Shown one piece after another: positions 9,201-18,553 of a DNA stretch of 64,000 nt (the stretch's first letter is position 1; each line of letters opens with the position of its first letter). The stretch spans positions 4,973,001 to 5,037,000 of the forward strand of contig NZ_CP034444.1 of the NCBI RefSeq assembly GCF_003952385.1, written 5' to 3'. The DNA comes from Mesorhizobium sp. M1D.F.Ca.ET.043.01.1.1. Lineage in GTDB: Bacteria; Pseudomonadota; Alphaproteobacteria; Rhizobiales; Rhizobiaceae. Below the pieces are notes generated by a model that worked only from the letters and a program-made list of their open reading frames with translations, did no database searches and had not been told where the DNA came from. The translations under genes were made by a program, and so were the position numbers.

Positions 9201-9521
9201 ATGCTGCGTTTCATCTTTCGGCTAGCGGCCATGATTGCATTGTCGATTTCGGTCATCATGGCGGTGATCGACACCACGCGCTCGGTGGCGGCGTCCGCGC
9301 TCGTCATGACGCCGCTCAACGCGAGCTGGCTGGCGGTATCGCCCGACACCCGCGCGGCCTTCGAAACCTATGTGCGCGCCAAGGCCAATCCGCTGGTCTG
9401 GGACGGCGCCGTTGCCTGGGTACTCGGACAGCCGGGGTTCGCCGTGTTCGCAGTATTGGCGTTCCTGCTCTACGCCATCGGCTACCGTCGGCGCCGCCAC
9501 GAATTCGCCCCGACCAACTGA
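9201..9521 (+). CDS. Small two-span membrane protein, conserved type in Rhizobiales
   Basis: 106 aa. The ATG at 9201 is chosen because GGGGAG lies eight bases upstream and the protein then begins with a typical hydrophobic segment (MLRFIFRLAAMIALSISVIM). A second span (FAVFAVLAFLLYAIGY) is followed by an Arg-rich cytoplasmic tail. Between them lies a soluble stretch with WLAVSPDTRAAFETYV. I recognise it as a small protein seen in related genomes, but no function is known. It follows the DUF2569-like gene by 92 bp on the same strand. Confidence 0.7.
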   Translation: MLRFIFRLAAMIALSISVIMAVIDTTRSVAASALVMTPLNASWLAVSPDTRAAFETYVRAKANPLVWDGAVAWVLGQPGFAVFAVLAFLLYAIGYRRRRHEFAPTN

Positions 9522-9576
9522 CGCACACGTTTCGCTCCGCTCGAAACAGTCCGCCTGGACGCTTTTTCCAACAGGT

Positions 9577-9597
9577 CAAAATTCCACGTGAATTTTG
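9577..9597. promoter_or_regulatory. Palindrome upstream of nucleoside-binding protein gene
   Basis: CAAAATTC and GAATTTTG form a perfect 8-bp inverted repeat around a 5-bp centre, 129 bp before the start of the BMP-family gene and 55 bp after the preceding stop. Its AT-rich symmetric form suits a repressor operator. The cognate regulator is not in the window, so this is inference. Confidence 0.4.
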
Positions 9598-9726
9598 TTT
9601 CGGGCCGTGCCAGATTGGCCGCCAGCGGGGAGGGGCAAACACTTCCTGCCTGACGTCGCGTGCCTGCCGGAGAACCGGGCGGGAATGCGGTGCAAACGGA
9701 AAAATAACCGACAGGGTGTGGATCAC

Positions 9727-10716
9727 ATGAAACGTATCGTTCTCGGCCTCCTGGCCGCTACCGCAATGGTTCTTCCGGCTTTCGCCGCGGATGTCCAGCC
9801 GGCCATCCTCTACGATCTCGGCGGCAAGTTCGACAAATCCTTCAACGAGGCCGCCTTTCACGGCGCCGAGAAGTTCAAGGCCGAAACCGGCGTCGCTTAC
9901 GTCGAATTCGAAGTCTCCAACGCCTCGCAGCGCGAGCAGGCGCTGCGCCGCTTCGCCGAGGACGGCCGCAACCCGATCGTGATGGCCGGCTTTGCCTGGG
10001 AGGATGCGCTGAAGAAGGTGGCGGCCGAATATACCGACCTCAACTTCGCCATCATCGACGATGCCGTCGACCTGCCCAATGTCCGCTCGCTGGTATTCAA
10101 GGAGAACGAGGGCTCCTACCTCGTCGGCATCATGGCGGCGATGGCGTCGAAGTCGAAGAAGGTCGGCTTCGTCGGCGGCATGGACATCCCGCTGATCCGC
10201 AAGTTCGAATGCGGCTATGTCGGCGGCGCCAAGTCGGCCGGCGCCACCGACGTCATCCAGAACATGACCGGCGACACGCCGGCCGCCTGGAACGACCCGG
10301 CCAAGGGCGGCGAGATCGCCAAGACGCAGATCGACCAGGGCGCCGACGTTGTCTACGCCGCCGCCGGCGGCACCGGCGTCGGCGTGCTGCAGGCGGCCGC
10401 GGATGCCGGCAAGCTCGGCATCGGCGTCGATTCCAATCAGAACGGCCTGCAGCCCGGCAAGGTGCTGACCTCGATGCTGAAGCGCGTCGACGTTGCCGTC
10501 TACACCGCCTTCATGGACGGCAAGAACGGCACCTTCAAGGGCGGCGTGCAGAATCTCGGCCTTAAGGAAGGCGGCGTCGACTACGCCATGGACGACAACA
10601 ACAAGGCGCTGGTGACCGACGAGATGAAGGCGGCCGTCGAAAAGGCCAAGGCCGACATCATCGCCGGCAAGGTCGAGGTGCACGACTACACCGCCGACAA
10701 CAAGTGCCCGTATTGA
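9727..10716 (+). CDS. BMP-family ABC transporter substrate-binding protein (nucleoside type)
   Basis: Periplasmic receptor of a nucleoside ABC importer, 329 aa. The ATG at 9727 starts a clear Sec signal (MKRIVLGLLAATAMVLPAFA, cleavage before AD); a longer open frame upstream is not signal-like. The mature part has the BMP-family features FDKSFNEAAFHGAEKF, a substrate-contact segment NPIVMAGFAWEDA, and VYAAAGGTGVGVLQAA. It lacks the lipobox Cys of the spirochaete and Firmicute members, as expected for a soluble periplasmic form. A strong terminator follows. Its ATPase and permeases are encoded 0.9 kb downstream beyond two minus-strand genes. Confidence 0.92.
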   Translation: MKRIVLGLLAATAMVLPAFAADVQPAILYDLGGKFDKSFNEAAFHGAEKFKAETGVAYVEFEVSNASQREQALRRFAEDGRNPIVMAGFAWEDALKKVAAEYTDLNFAIIDDAVDLPNVRSLVFKENEGSYLVGIMAAMASKSKKVGFVGGMDIPLIRKFECGYVGGAKSAGATDVIQNMTGDTPAAWNDPAKGGEIAKTQIDQGADVVYAAAGGTGVGVLQAAADAGKLGIGVDSNQNGLQPGKVLTSMLKRVDVAVYTAFMDGKNGTFKGGVQNLGLKEGGVDYAMDDNNKALVTDEMKAAVEKAKADIIAGKVEVHDYTADNKCPY

Positions 10717-10741
10717 TCGGCAGTTGAATCAAGGTTCATCG

Positions 10742-10773
10742 ACCGCCGGGCCTTCGCCCGGCGGTTTCTTTTT
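10742..10773 (+). terminator. Rho-independent terminator after the BMP gene
   Basis: A perfect 10-bp stem (ACCGCCGGGC / GCCCGGCGGT) with a CTTC loop, followed by TTCTTTTTT. It should isolate the highly expressed binding-protein transcript. Confidence 0.92.
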
Positions 10774-10821
10774 TGGATGAGCATCATGGAGGGCGAGCCG
10801 ATGGTGCTGATGGCGCGATCT

Positions 10822-11232
10822 TTATAGTGTGCCTGCGAGATAGCCCAGCGCGAACGCCGCAAGCAGCGCCATCGCGATGACAAATCCAAGCTGGCCGCCC
10901 AGGGAATGCAGGCCGACGCCATAGGGTTTGCGCTCGATCTTATTGATCACGACGGGCGGCGGCTTCGCCTCGCTCTCGCTCAATCCGGCAAGCCGCATCT
11001 GCGGCAGTTCGCCGAGGCGTTGCGCGACCAGCTTCCAGCGATTGTCCGCCGCTCCACCGGCGGACGCTCCGGTCGGATCCAGCGCACGCATGCGTTCGGC
11101 AAGCCGCAGCACCGCGTCGCGAAAGGCGGGATCGATCTCAAGGTCGCGCTCGGCACGCGCCCGCTCCCTTGCGTCCATCAGGCCGAAGACATAGTCGCCG
11201 GCCCTGGCGATCCGGTCTCCTTCACTGGCCAT
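10822..11232 (-). CDS. Anti-sigma-factor-like single-span membrane protein
   Basis: 136 aa from the ATG at 11232, which has GGGGGAAAA upstream; the frame reaches 11385 but the extra residues look non-coding. The N-terminal part (GDYVFGLMDARERARAERDLEID, given here in pieces: GDYVFGLMDARERA, then RDLEIDPAFRDAV) resembles the start of RskA-type anti-sigma factors, and a single hydrophobic segment ends the protein (FVIAMALLAAFALGYLAG). No zinc-binding HxxxCxxC motif is present and no sigma factor gene adjoins, so a role as an anti-sigma factor is only a suggestion. The topology would be N-terminus in the cytoplasm, tail anchored. Confidence 0.65.
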   Translation of the reverse strand: MASEGDRIARAGDYVFGLMDARERARAERDLEIDPAFRDAVLRLAERMRALDPTGASAGGAADNRWKLVAQRLGELPQMRLAGLSESEAKPPPVVINKIERKPYGVGLHSLGGQLGFVIAMALLAAFALGYLAGTL

Positions 11233-11270
11233 GACCGTTTTCCCCCATGGCTTGCTCACCCCAATCCCAC

Positions 11271-11480
11271 TCACCAGTGCGGCGGCTTGGTCACAGGCGT
11301 ATCGGAAGCGGCCTGCTCTTCCAGCGCCAGGAACCGGTCGGTGAGCGCGGCAAGCTTGCGTTCCATGCGCTCGATCACCTTCCACTGCTCGGCGATCTGG
11401 CCGGACAGTTCCTCGATGGTCTTCTCCTGCTCGGCGGCACGGATTTCCAGCGTCGTCAGCCGATCGTCAGGCATGGTCAT
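11271..11480 (-). CDS. slyX: SlyX family protein
   Basis: 69 aa, almost entirely a coiled coil (RLTTLEIRAAEQEKTIEELS) ending with the SlyX hallmark C terminus PPHW (usually PPHY). SlyX proteins are small, conserved and of unclear function. The start may be at 11480 or at the second Met at 11474. It lies 38 bp ahead of the anti-sigma-like gene on the same strand, probably in one transcript, and diverges from the ABC transporter ATPase gene. Confidence 0.9.
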   Translation of the reverse strand: MTMPDDRLTTLEIRAAEQEKTIEELSGQIAEQWKVIERMERKLAALTDRFLALEEQAASDTPVTKPPHW

Positions 11481-11646
11481 TCAAAACCCGATCTCTGTGA
11501 ATGTGAAGCTCCCGGCCACCTTCGAAATTGACAAGCGCGCGGGGATTTGTCGAGAGTGAATGGCGTTCCGGCCAATTGGCACGGGCGGGGCATCATGCTA
11601 GGCATTTTGACCAAGCGATAAAAAAATAACGAGTGGGACAGGCTGC

Positions 11647-13179
11647 ATGGCGCAAGCCGCAATCGAGCTCATAGGCATCAACAAGAGTTTTGGCGCCGTG
11701 CGTGCCAACCGCGACATCAACCTGGAAGTCGCGCGCGGCACCATCCACGGCATTGTCGGCGAGAACGGCGCCGGCAAGTCGACGCTGATGTCGATCCTCT
11801 ACGGCTTCTACCAGGCCGACAGCGGCGAGATCCGCGTCGGCGGCAAGCCGGTGTCGATCAACACCTCCAACGACGCGATCGCGCTCGGCATCGGCATGGT
11901 GCACCAGCATTTCATGCTGGTCGACAATTTCACGGTGCTGGAAAACGTCATCCTCGGCGCCGAGAACGACGCGCTCCTGAAGAGCAGGATCGCCAAGGCG
12001 CGCTCCGAGCTCGAACGGCTGGAGCGCGAATACGGCCTCGAGGTCGATCCCGACGCCGTCATCGAGGAGTTGCCGGTCGGCCTGCAGCAGCGCGTCGAGA
12101 TACTCAAGGCGCTCTATCGCGGCGCCGAGATCCTGATCCTCGACGAGCCGACCGGCGTCTTGACCCCGGCCGAGGCCGACCACCTGTTCCGCATCCTCAA
12201 GCAATTGAAGGAGCAGGGAAAGACGGTAGTGCTGATCACCCACAAGCTGCGCGAGATCATGGCCATCACCGACACGGTCTCGGTCATGCGCCAGGGAACC
12301 ATGGTGGCCACCAGGGTGACGAAGGAAACCACGGTCGGCGAACTGGCCGAGCTGATGGTCGGCCGGCGCGTGCTGTTGCGGGTCGAGAAGGGTCAGTCGG
12401 AAGCCGGCGCTATAAAGCTCTCGGTCAAGAACCTGACGGTGAAGGACCAGCGCGGCGTCACCATGGTCGACAATGTCTCCTTCGACGTGCGTGGCGGCGA
12501 GATCGTCGGCATCGCCGGCGTGGCCGGCAACGGCCAGTCGGAGCTGCTCGAGGCGATCTCCGGCATAAGGCACGCCGTCTCGGGCGAGGTCATGCTGGAA
12601 GGCAAGCCGGTCGACCTGACCGGCAAGGCCGACCCGGGCGAATTGCGCGATCGCGGTCTCGCCCACGTGCCGGAGGACCGCCACCATGTCGGGCTGGTGC
12701 TCGCCTTCGAGGAGCACGAGAATTCGATCCTCGGCTATCACGACGACGAGCGCTATCTGAAGGGACCGCTCCTCAACGTCGATGCCATCATGGCCGACGC
12801 AAAGGACAAGATCGAGAAATACGACATCCGTCCCGGCAATCCGCGGCTGAAGACCGCCAATTTCTCCGGCGGCAACCAGCAGAAGATCGTGCTGGCCAGG
12901 GAGATGGAGCAGGATCCCGGCGTGCTGATCGTCGGCCAGCCGACGCGGGGCGTCGATGTCGGCGCCATCGAATTCATCCACAAACGGCTGATCGCCATGC
13001 GCGACCAGGGCAAGGCGGTGCTGGTGGTGTCGGTCGAGCTCGACGAGATCCGTTCGCTGTCGGACCGCATCCTGGTGATGTTCGCCGGCCGCATCGTCGG
13101 CGAGCGCGGGCCGGACGCGACGGAAGGCGAGCTCGGCCTGCTGATGGCCGGGGTCGAGCACGAGGAGGCCGCCGAATGA
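11647..13179 (+). CDS. BMP-type nucleoside ABC transporter, ATP-binding protein
   Basis: 510 aa with two fused nucleotide-binding domains, as in sugar (RbsA) and BMP-type nucleoside importers. The first has Walker A GENGAGKSTL, a divergent signature LPVGLQQRVEIL and Walker B ILILDEPTGVL. The second has a degenerate Walker A (GVAGNGQSELLEAI), a normal signature NFSGGNQQKIVLAR and Walker B IVGQPTRGVD in which the Asp-Glu pair is replaced. The two sites are thus asymmetric, normal for the family. The stop overlaps the next permease start by four bases. It probably energises uptake of nucleosides bound by the protein encoded at 9727. Confidence 0.93.
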   Translation: MAQAAIELIGINKSFGAVRANRDINLEVARGTIHGIVGENGAGKSTLMSILYGFYQADSGEIRVGGKPVSINTSNDAIALGIGMVHQHFMLVDNFTVLENVILGAENDALLKSRIAKARSELERLEREYGLEVDPDAVIEELPVGLQQRVEILKALYRGAEILILDEPTGVLTPAEADHLFRILKQLKEQGKTVVLITHKLREIMAITDTVSVMRQGTMVATRVTKETTVGELAELMVGRRVLLRVEKGQSEAGAIKLSVKNLTVKDQRGVTMVDNVSFDVRGGEIVGIAGVAGNGQSELLEAISGIRHAVSGEVMLEGKPVDLTGKADPGELRDRGLAHVPEDRHHVGLVLAFEEHENSILGYHDDERYLKGPLLNVDAIMADAKDKIEKYDIRPGNPRLKTANFSGGNQQKIVLAREMEQDPGVLIVGQPTRGVDVGAIEFIHKRLIAMRDQGKAVLVVSVELDEIRSLSDRILVMFAGRIVGERGPDATEGELGLLMAGVEHEEAAE

Positions 13180-14315
13180 GCACGCCTTACGCCAAGCTGC
13201 CGGCCTGGGCCGACTATGGGCTGATCCCGCTGATCAATCTGTCGGTCGCCTTCATCGTCGCCGGCTTCGTCGTCATGCTGGTCGGCGAAAATCCATTCCG
13301 CGCCGCCGTCATCCTGGTCGAAGGCGCTTTCGGCAAGGGCACCGGCATCGCCTTCACCTTGTTCTACGCCACGACCTTCATCTTCACCGGGCTGTCGGTG
13401 GCGGTGGCGGCGCATTGCAGCCTGTTCAACATCGGCACCGAGGGCCAGGCCTATATCGGCGGCCTCGGCATCGCGCTCGTCTGCCTCAGCTTCGACAGCG
13501 TGCTGCCCTGGTGGGCGATCTTTCCGATGGCGATCGTCGCAGCGGCGGCGTTCGGCGCGCTCTGGGGCTTCATTCCCGCCTATCTGCAGGCCAAGCGCGG
13601 CTCGCACATCGTCATCACCACCATCATGTTCAACTTCATCGCCGCCTCGGTGATGGTCTATCTGCTGGTCGGTCCGTTGAAGCCGGCAGGATCGCAGGCG
13701 CCGCAAACGCGCAATTTCCTTGCCGGCGCGGAATTGCCGAAGCTCAACTGGATGCTCGAATTGTTCGGCGCCAAGATCCGCTCGGCGCCGCTCAACATCT
13801 GCTTCCTGCTGGCGCTGGTCATGGCGTTCCTGGTCTGGCTGCTGATCTGGCGCACCAGGCTCGGCTACGAGATGCGCACTTACGGCCACAGCCCGAAAGC
13901 CGCGCGCTATGCCGGCATTTCGGAAACCCGCATCATCCTCACCGCGATGATGATCTCGGGCGCGCTGGCCGGCATGATGGCACTCAACCCGGTGATGGGC
14001 GACCAGCACAACGTCGCGATCGATTTCGTCTCGGGCGCCGGCTATGTCGGCATCGCGGTGGCGCTGATGGGCAGGCTGCATCCGGTCGGCATCGTTCTGG
14101 CGGCGATCCTGTTCGGCATGCTCTACCAGGGCGGCGCCGAGCTTGCCTTCGAGATGCCGGCGATCAGCCGCGACATGATCGTCATCATTCAAGGGCTGGT
14201 CATCCTCTTCGCCGGCGCGCTGGAGCACATGTTCAGGCCCTATATCCAGGCGCTGTTCGCCTCGATCAGCCCGAAATCGGTCGGCATGCAGGCGGTCAAC
14301 GGGAAGGGGGCCTGA
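13176..14315 (+). CDS. BMP-type nucleoside ABC transporter permease 1
   Basis: 379 aa, about ten hydrophobic spans, family of YufP/NupP permeases (BPD_transp_2 fold). Characteristic segments are FNIGTEGQAYIGGL, TTIMFNFIAASVMVYLL and GLVILFAGALEHMF. The family's EAA-like coupling region is around KAARYAGISETR. It overlaps the ATPase gene (ATGA) and is followed after 1 bp by the second permease, so all three are translationally linked. It forms a heterodimeric pore with the product at 14317. Confidence 0.93.
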   Translation: MSTPYAKLPAWADYGLIPLINLSVAFIVAGFVVMLVGENPFRAAVILVEGAFGKGTGIAFTLFYATTFIFTGLSVAVAAHCSLFNIGTEGQAYIGGLGIALVCLSFDSVLPWWAIFPMAIVAAAAFGALWGFIPAYLQAKRGSHIVITTIMFNFIAASVMVYLLVGPLKPAGSQAPQTRNFLAGAELPKLNWMLELFGAKIRSAPLNICFLLALVMAFLVWLLIWRTRLGYEMRTYGHSPKAARYAGISETRIILTAMMISGALAGMMALNPVMGDQHNVAIDFVSGAGYVGIAVALMGRLHPVGIVLAAILFGMLYQGGAELAFEMPAISRDMIVIIQGLVILFAGALEHMFRPYIQALFASISPKSVGMQAVNGKGA

Positions 14316-14316
14316 G

Positions 14317-15288
14317 ATGGACGTCTTCAACGCGATCGTCCAGGTTCTGGATTCCACCGTCCGCCTGTCGGTGCCGCTGCTGCTTGCCTGCCTCGCCGGC
14401 CTCTATTCCGAGCGGGCCGGCATCTTCGACATCGGTCTCGAAGGCAAGATGCTGGTCGGCGCCTTCGCCGGCGCCGCGGCAGCTTCCGTCTTCCATTCCG
14501 CCTTGATCGGCCTCGGCATGGCCATCCTGATCTCGGTCGCCTTCGCCATGGTGCATGGCTTCGCTTCGATCACGCATCGCGGCAACCAGATCGTCTCCGG
14601 CGTCGCCATCAACTTCGTCGCCGCCGGCTCGACCATCATCCTCGGCCAGGCCTGGTTCCAGCAGGGTGGCCGTACGCCGGCGCTGCAGCCGGGCGAACGC
14701 TTCGAGGCGATCATCTGGCCCGGCGCCGAAGCCGTGCGCGACGTGCCGATCCTCGGGCCGATCTATGCCGAGCTGATCTCCGGCCACTCGATCCTGGTCT
14801 ATTTCGCCTTCGCCATGGTGCCGTTCACCTGGTGGGTGCTGTTCCGCACCCGCTTCGGCCTCAGGATGCGCGCCGTGGGCGAGAACCCGGCCGCCGTCGA
14901 CACCGCCGGCATCTCGGTCGCCTGGCTGCGCTACCGGGCGCTGATCTGCACCGGCATTCTTACGGGCGTCGCCGGCGCGTATCTCTCCATGGTGCAGAAT
15001 GGCGGCTTCGTGAAGGATATGACGGCGGGCAAGGGCTATATCGCGCTTGCCGCACTGATCTTCGCCAAATGGAAGCCGGTCAACGCCATGTTCGCCTGCC
15101 TGCTGTTCGGCTTTCTCGACGCGGCGGCGATCCGGCTGCAAGGCTCGCCGCTGCCCATCATAGGCAAGGTGCCGGTGCAATTCATGCAGGCGCTGCCCTA
15201 TGTGCTCACCGTCGTCCTGCTTGCCGGCTTCATCGGCAAGGCGATCCCGCCGCGCGCCGGCGGCGTGCCTTACGTCAAGGAACGCTGA
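14317..15288 (+). CDS. BMP-type nucleoside ABC transporter permease 2
   Basis: 323 aa, YufQ/NupQ type. It shares the permease-1 pattern: FDIGLEGKMLVGAF, GNQIVSGVAINFVAAG, an AVDTAGISVAWLRYRAL coupling segment and KGYIALAALIFAKW. A strong ribosome site (GAAGGGGG) lies 6 bases before the ATG. It is followed by the nucleoside salvage genes on the same strand, so uptake and catabolism are likely co-expressed. Confidence 0.93.
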   Translation: MDVFNAIVQVLDSTVRLSVPLLLACLAGLYSERAGIFDIGLEGKMLVGAFAGAAAASVFHSALIGLGMAILISVAFAMVHGFASITHRGNQIVSGVAINFVAAGSTIILGQAWFQQGGRTPALQPGERFEAIIWPGAEAVRDVPILGPIYAELISGHSILVYFAFAMVPFTWWVLFRTRFGLRMRAVGENPAAVDTAGISVAWLRYRALICTGILTGVAGAYLSMVQNGGFVKDMTAGKGYIALAALIFAKWKPVNAMFACLLFGFLDAAAIRLQGSPLPIIGKVPVQFMQALPYVLTVVLLAGFIGKAIPPRAGGVPYVKER

Positions 15289-15361
15289 GGTCAGGACTGC
15301 AACAACGGTTCGGCAGCATAGGCACCGGCTTTTGAACAAGATCGTGGGAGAGAAGAAGCAA

Positions 15362-15754
15362 ATGTCGCATGATCTGTTCGAAGCGGCGAAGACGGCGATG
15401 GCCAAGGCCTATGCGCCCTATTCCAAGTTTCCCGTGGGTGCGGCGCTGCGCACCGAGGACGGGCGCGTCTTTGCCGGCGCCAATATCGAGGTGGCGTCCT
15501 ATCCCGAAGGCTGGTGCGCCGAGACCACCGCGCTCGGCCACTACATCATGGGCGGCGGCGGCGAGATCACCGAGATCGCGGTGATCGCCGAGCGCATGGC
15601 GAAATGCTCGCCCTGCGGCGGCTGCCGCCAGCGGCTGGCGGAGTTCTGCCGGCCCGAGACGAAGCTTTATCTCTGCGACGATGGCGGCGTGGTCGAGACC
15701 GTCACCATGGGCGACATGCTGCCTTACGGCTTCAGGGGCGATATTTTGAAATGA
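15362..15754 (+). CDS. cdd: Cytidine deaminase
   Basis: Hydrolytic deamination of cytidine and deoxycytidine to uridine and deoxyuridine. 130 aa, the homotetrameric short form. Zinc ligands Cys52, Cys85 and Cys88 and the proton-shuttling Glu54 are visible in WCAETTAL and CSPCGGCRQ; NIEVASYPEG is the ribose-binding region. ATG at 15362 is preceded by GGGAGAGAAG; the open frame continues upstream inside the permease gene but without homology. Its stop overlaps the next start (ATGA). Confidence 0.95.
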   Translation: MSHDLFEAAKTAMAKAYAPYSKFPVGAALRTEDGRVFAGANIEVASYPEGWCAETTALGHYIMGGGGEITEIAVIAERMAKCSPCGGCRQRLAEFCRPETKLYLCDDGGVVETVTMGDMLPYGFRGDILK

Positions 15755-16557
15755 AGGAAGCGCTGGATCATCTGGTCGAGAAACTGGACGGGCTGGCCCC
15801 GACCGCGGCGCTTGTTCTGGGCTCCGGCCTCGGCGGGCTGGTCGACCAGGTCGAGGACAAGAGGCGCATCTCCTATGCCGAGCTGCCGGGCTTCCCGCGC
15901 AGCGGCGTCTCCGGCCATGCCGGCGAGGTCGTTGCCGGCCATTTCGCCGGCACGCCGGTGCTGATGCTGTCCGGCCGCGCCCATTACTACGAGCATGGTA
16001 ACGCCGCCGCGATGCGCCCGGCACTGGAGGTGCTTGCCGGCATTGGCATCTCGCATCTGATCCTCACCAACGCCGCCGGTTCGGTCGACCCCGGGATGGG
16101 GCCGGGCTCGGTGATGATGATCACCGACCACATCAATTTTTCCGGCTCCAATCCGCTGATCGGCGAGCCGAGCGACCGCCGCTTCGTCGGCCTCACCGAG
16201 GCCTATGACGCCGGCCTGCGCAAGGCGATCGAGGCGGCGGCGAAGGCAACCGGCACCGCGCTTCACCAGGGCGTTTACATGTGGTTCTCGGGACCTTGTT
16301 TCGAGACGCCGGCCGAGATCCGCATGGCGCGCGTCATGGGCGCCAACGCGGTCGGCATGTCGACCGTGCCGGAAGTCATCCTTGCCCGCTTCCTCGGCCT
16401 CAAGGTCGCTGCCTGCTCAGTCATCACCAACCTGGCGGCGGGCATGACCGGGGCGGAACTCTCGCACCAGGAAACCAAGGACATGGCGCCGGTCGGCGGC
16501 GCGCGGCTGGCGACGATCCTGCGGCGCGTCTTCGAGCAAGGCTTGCCGGAAAGCTGA
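15751..16557 (+). CDS. punA: Purine nucleoside phosphorylase (trimeric type)
   Basis: Phosphorolysis of inosine, guanosine and their deoxy forms to base and (deoxy)ribose 1-phosphate. 268 aa. The family features are the phosphate loop [30 protein letters not shown], the base-pocket segment [25 protein letters not shown] and ITNLAAGM. The Asn of SVITNLAAG favours 6-oxopurines. The start overlaps cdd (ATGA) and the stop overlaps deoA by one base (TGATG), giving one tightly coupled salvage unit. Confidence 0.94.
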   Translation: MKEALDHLVEKLDGLAPTAALVLGSGLGGLVDQVEDKRRISYAELPGFPRSGVSGHAGEVVAGHFAGTPVLMLSGRAHYYEHGNAAAMRPALEVLAGIGISHLILTNAAGSVDPGMGPGSVMMITDHINFSGSNPLIGEPSDRRFVGLTEAYDAGLRKAIEAAAKATGTALHQGVYMWFSGPCFETPAEIRMARVMGANAVGMSTVPEVILARFLGLKVAACSVITNLAAGMTGAELSHQETKDMAPVGGARLATILRRVFEQGLPES

Positions 16558-17873
16558 TGCTCCCCCAGGAAATCATCCGCCGCAAGCGTGACGGCCACAA
16601 GCTCTCGGCGCCCGAGATTTCAGCCTTCATCGAGGGAATAACGGCCGGCACGCTCTCGGAGGGCCAGATCGGCGCCTTCGCCATGGCCGTGTTCCTCAAA
16701 GGAATGAGCCGCGAGGAAGCGGTGGCGCTGACGATCGCCATGCGCGATTCCGGCGATGTGCTCGACTGGTCCGATCTGCCGGGCCCGGTCACCGACAAGC
16801 ATTCGACGGGCGGCGTCGGCGACAATGTCTCGCTGATGCTGGCGCCGATCGTCGCCGCCTGCGGCGCCTATGTGCCGATGATATCCGGACGCGGCCTTGG
16901 CCATACCGGCGGCACGCTGGACAAGATGGACGCCATTCCCGGCTACACCAGCCAGCCGGATGTGGCGCGCCTGCGCAAGACGGTGCTCGAGACCGGCTGC
17001 GCCATCATCGGCCAGACCGCCGATCTGGCGCCGGCCGACCGCCGGCTCTACGCGATCCGCGACGTGACCGGCACGGTCGAGTCGGTGCCGCTGATCACGG
17101 CCTCGATCCTGTCGAAGAAGCTTGCGGCGGGCCTGGGCTCGCTGGTGCTCGACGTCAAGGTCGGCAACGGCGCCTTCATGGAGAAGTCGCGCGACGCGGT
17201 CGCGCTGGCGAACAGCCTGGTCGAGGTCGCCAACGGCGCGGGTCTCAAGACCTCGGCGCTGGTGACCGGCATGAACGAGCCGCTCGCCTCGGCCGCCGGC
17301 AATGCGGTCGAGGTGAAGAACGCGGTCGACTTCCTGACCGGCCGGTTCCGCGACCGGCGGCTGGAGGACGTCACGCTGGCGCTCGCCGCAGAGATGCTGC
17401 AATCGGCCGGAATCGTCTCGTCCAACCAGGACGGGATCAGGCGCGCCGCCGAGACGCTGGCCGGCGGCCGCGCGGCGGCGGTCTTCGCGCGCATGGTGAC
17501 GGCGCTCGGCGGCCCCGCCGACTTCGTCGAGAATCCGGAAAAATATCTTCCCAAAGCGGCGGTGGAGTTGGCGGTTCAAGCGGCCGACGACGGCTTCGTC
17601 AGCGGGATCGCGACGCGCGACATCGGGCTTGCCGTCGTTGGCCTCGGCGGCGGGCGCACCCGTCCGGACGACAGGATCGATCACGCCGTCGGCCTCACCA
17701 GGCTGTTGCCGGTCGGCGCCGAGGTGCGGGCGGGCGAGGCGCTGGCGCTGGTCCACGCGCGGACCGGAGCGGACGCCGAGGCTGCCGCCGCGACGGTGCG
17801 TTCCGCCTATGCGGTCGGAGCCTCGAAGCCATCCGCCGAAAAGACCGTGCTCAGGCGGATCCTGCCTCTGTAA
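16557..17873 (+). CDS. deoA: Thymidine phosphorylase
   Basis: Thymidine plus phosphate to thymine plus 2-deoxyribose 1-phosphate. 438 aa, usual length. Phosphate and pyrimidine site motifs are [14 protein letters not shown] and [15 protein letters not shown]; in the family signature the last acidic residue is Asp rather than Glu. [13 protein letters not shown] is also typical. ATG at 16557 is read by restart from the PNP stop, with GGAAAG just upstream. deoC and deoB, needed for the sugar, are not in the window. It converges on the aspartic protease gene with only 8 bp between stops. Confidence 0.95.
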   Translation: MLPQEIIRRKRDGHKLSAPEISAFIEGITAGTLSEGQIGAFAMAVFLKGMSREEAVALTIAMRDSGDVLDWSDLPGPVTDKHSTGGVGDNVSLMLAPIVAACGAYVPMISGRGLGHTGGTLDKMDAIPGYTSQPDVARLRKTVLETGCAIIGQTADLAPADRRLYAIRDVTGTVESVPLITASILSKKLAAGLGSLVLDVKVGNGAFMEKSRDAVALANSLVEVANGAGLKTSALVTGMNEPLASAAGNAVEVKNAVDFLTGRFRDRRLEDVTLALAAEMLQSAGIVSSNQDGIRRAAETLAGGRAAAVFARMVTALGGPADFVENPEKYLPKAAVELAVQAADDGFVSGIATRDIGLAVVGLGGGRTRPDDRIDHAVGLTRLLPVGAEVRAGEALALVHARTGADAEAAAATVRSAYAVGASKPSAEKTVLRRILPL

Positions 17874-17881
17874 TATCGCGC

Positions 17882-18448
17882 CTATTGGACGAGCAGCAGG
17901 GCGCCGTTCTCGACTTCGTATTTCTGCAGCCGCTGCAGGAAGCTCAAGCCGATCAGATTGGTTTGCAGCGCCCGGTCGTCGAGCACCACCGCCTGGACGT
18001 TGTCGACGGAGATCTTGCCGATCTGCAGATGGTCGACCGTGACCACCGCGGCCTTGATGGCGCCGTTCGCCGTGTTCACCTGGTGGCTGAAGTCCGCCTG
18101 GTTGAGCGAGATGCCGATCCGCCGCGCCGTCGAGGTGTTGATCGCAACCAGCGTCGCGCCGGTGTCGATCATGCCGTCGATCTGGCGGCCGTTGAACTTG
18201 AAGGCCGAGGTGAAATGGCCGCGCTGGTCGGCATTGACCAGCACCTGCCGGCCGAGCGGCAGCGGCGTCGCCGGCTTTGCTGGAACCGAAGCGAGATCGA
18301 CGTCCGGCTGCGCCTGCGGGATCGCCGGCTTGGCGGCAACCGCCGATCTCAGCAGGGTTTCGACCATCTGCGGGTTCGACTGATAGACGATCGGTATCGA
18401 TGCCGAGCTTCCGACAAAGACGCCAAGGAGGAGAAGCTTGCGCAGCAT
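17882..18448 (-). CDS. TIGR02281-type retropepsin-like aspartic protease
   Basis: 188 aa. An N-terminal hydrophobic anchor (LRKLLLLGVFVGSSASIP) is followed by a Pro/Ala-rich linker and one retropepsin-like domain with the catalytic DTGAT (residues about 97-101) and a late LIGLSFLQRL. Such single-domain proteases act as homodimers, here on the periplasmic side. The family is common in alphaproteobacteria and its substrates are unknown. It is monocistronic by position, convergent with deoA. Confidence 0.85.
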   Translation of the reverse strand: MLRKLLLLGVFVGSSASIPIVYQSNPQMVETLLRSAVAAKPAIPQAQPDVDLASVPAKPATPLPLGRQVLVNADQRGHFTSAFKFNGRQIDGMIDTGATLVAINTSTARRIGISLNQADFSHQVNTANGAIKAAVVTVDHLQIGKISVDNVQAVVLDDRALQTNLIGLSFLQRLQKYEVENGALLLVQ

Positions 18449-18553
18449 GGATCGGCCTTCGTGAAGGCTCGATCCTTAAGCCGACATGGTGTTTTCAGCT
18501 TTAACGCGCGCCGGAACCACGGCGTTTCGTAAACGAGCGGTTAAGAAAAGCGC

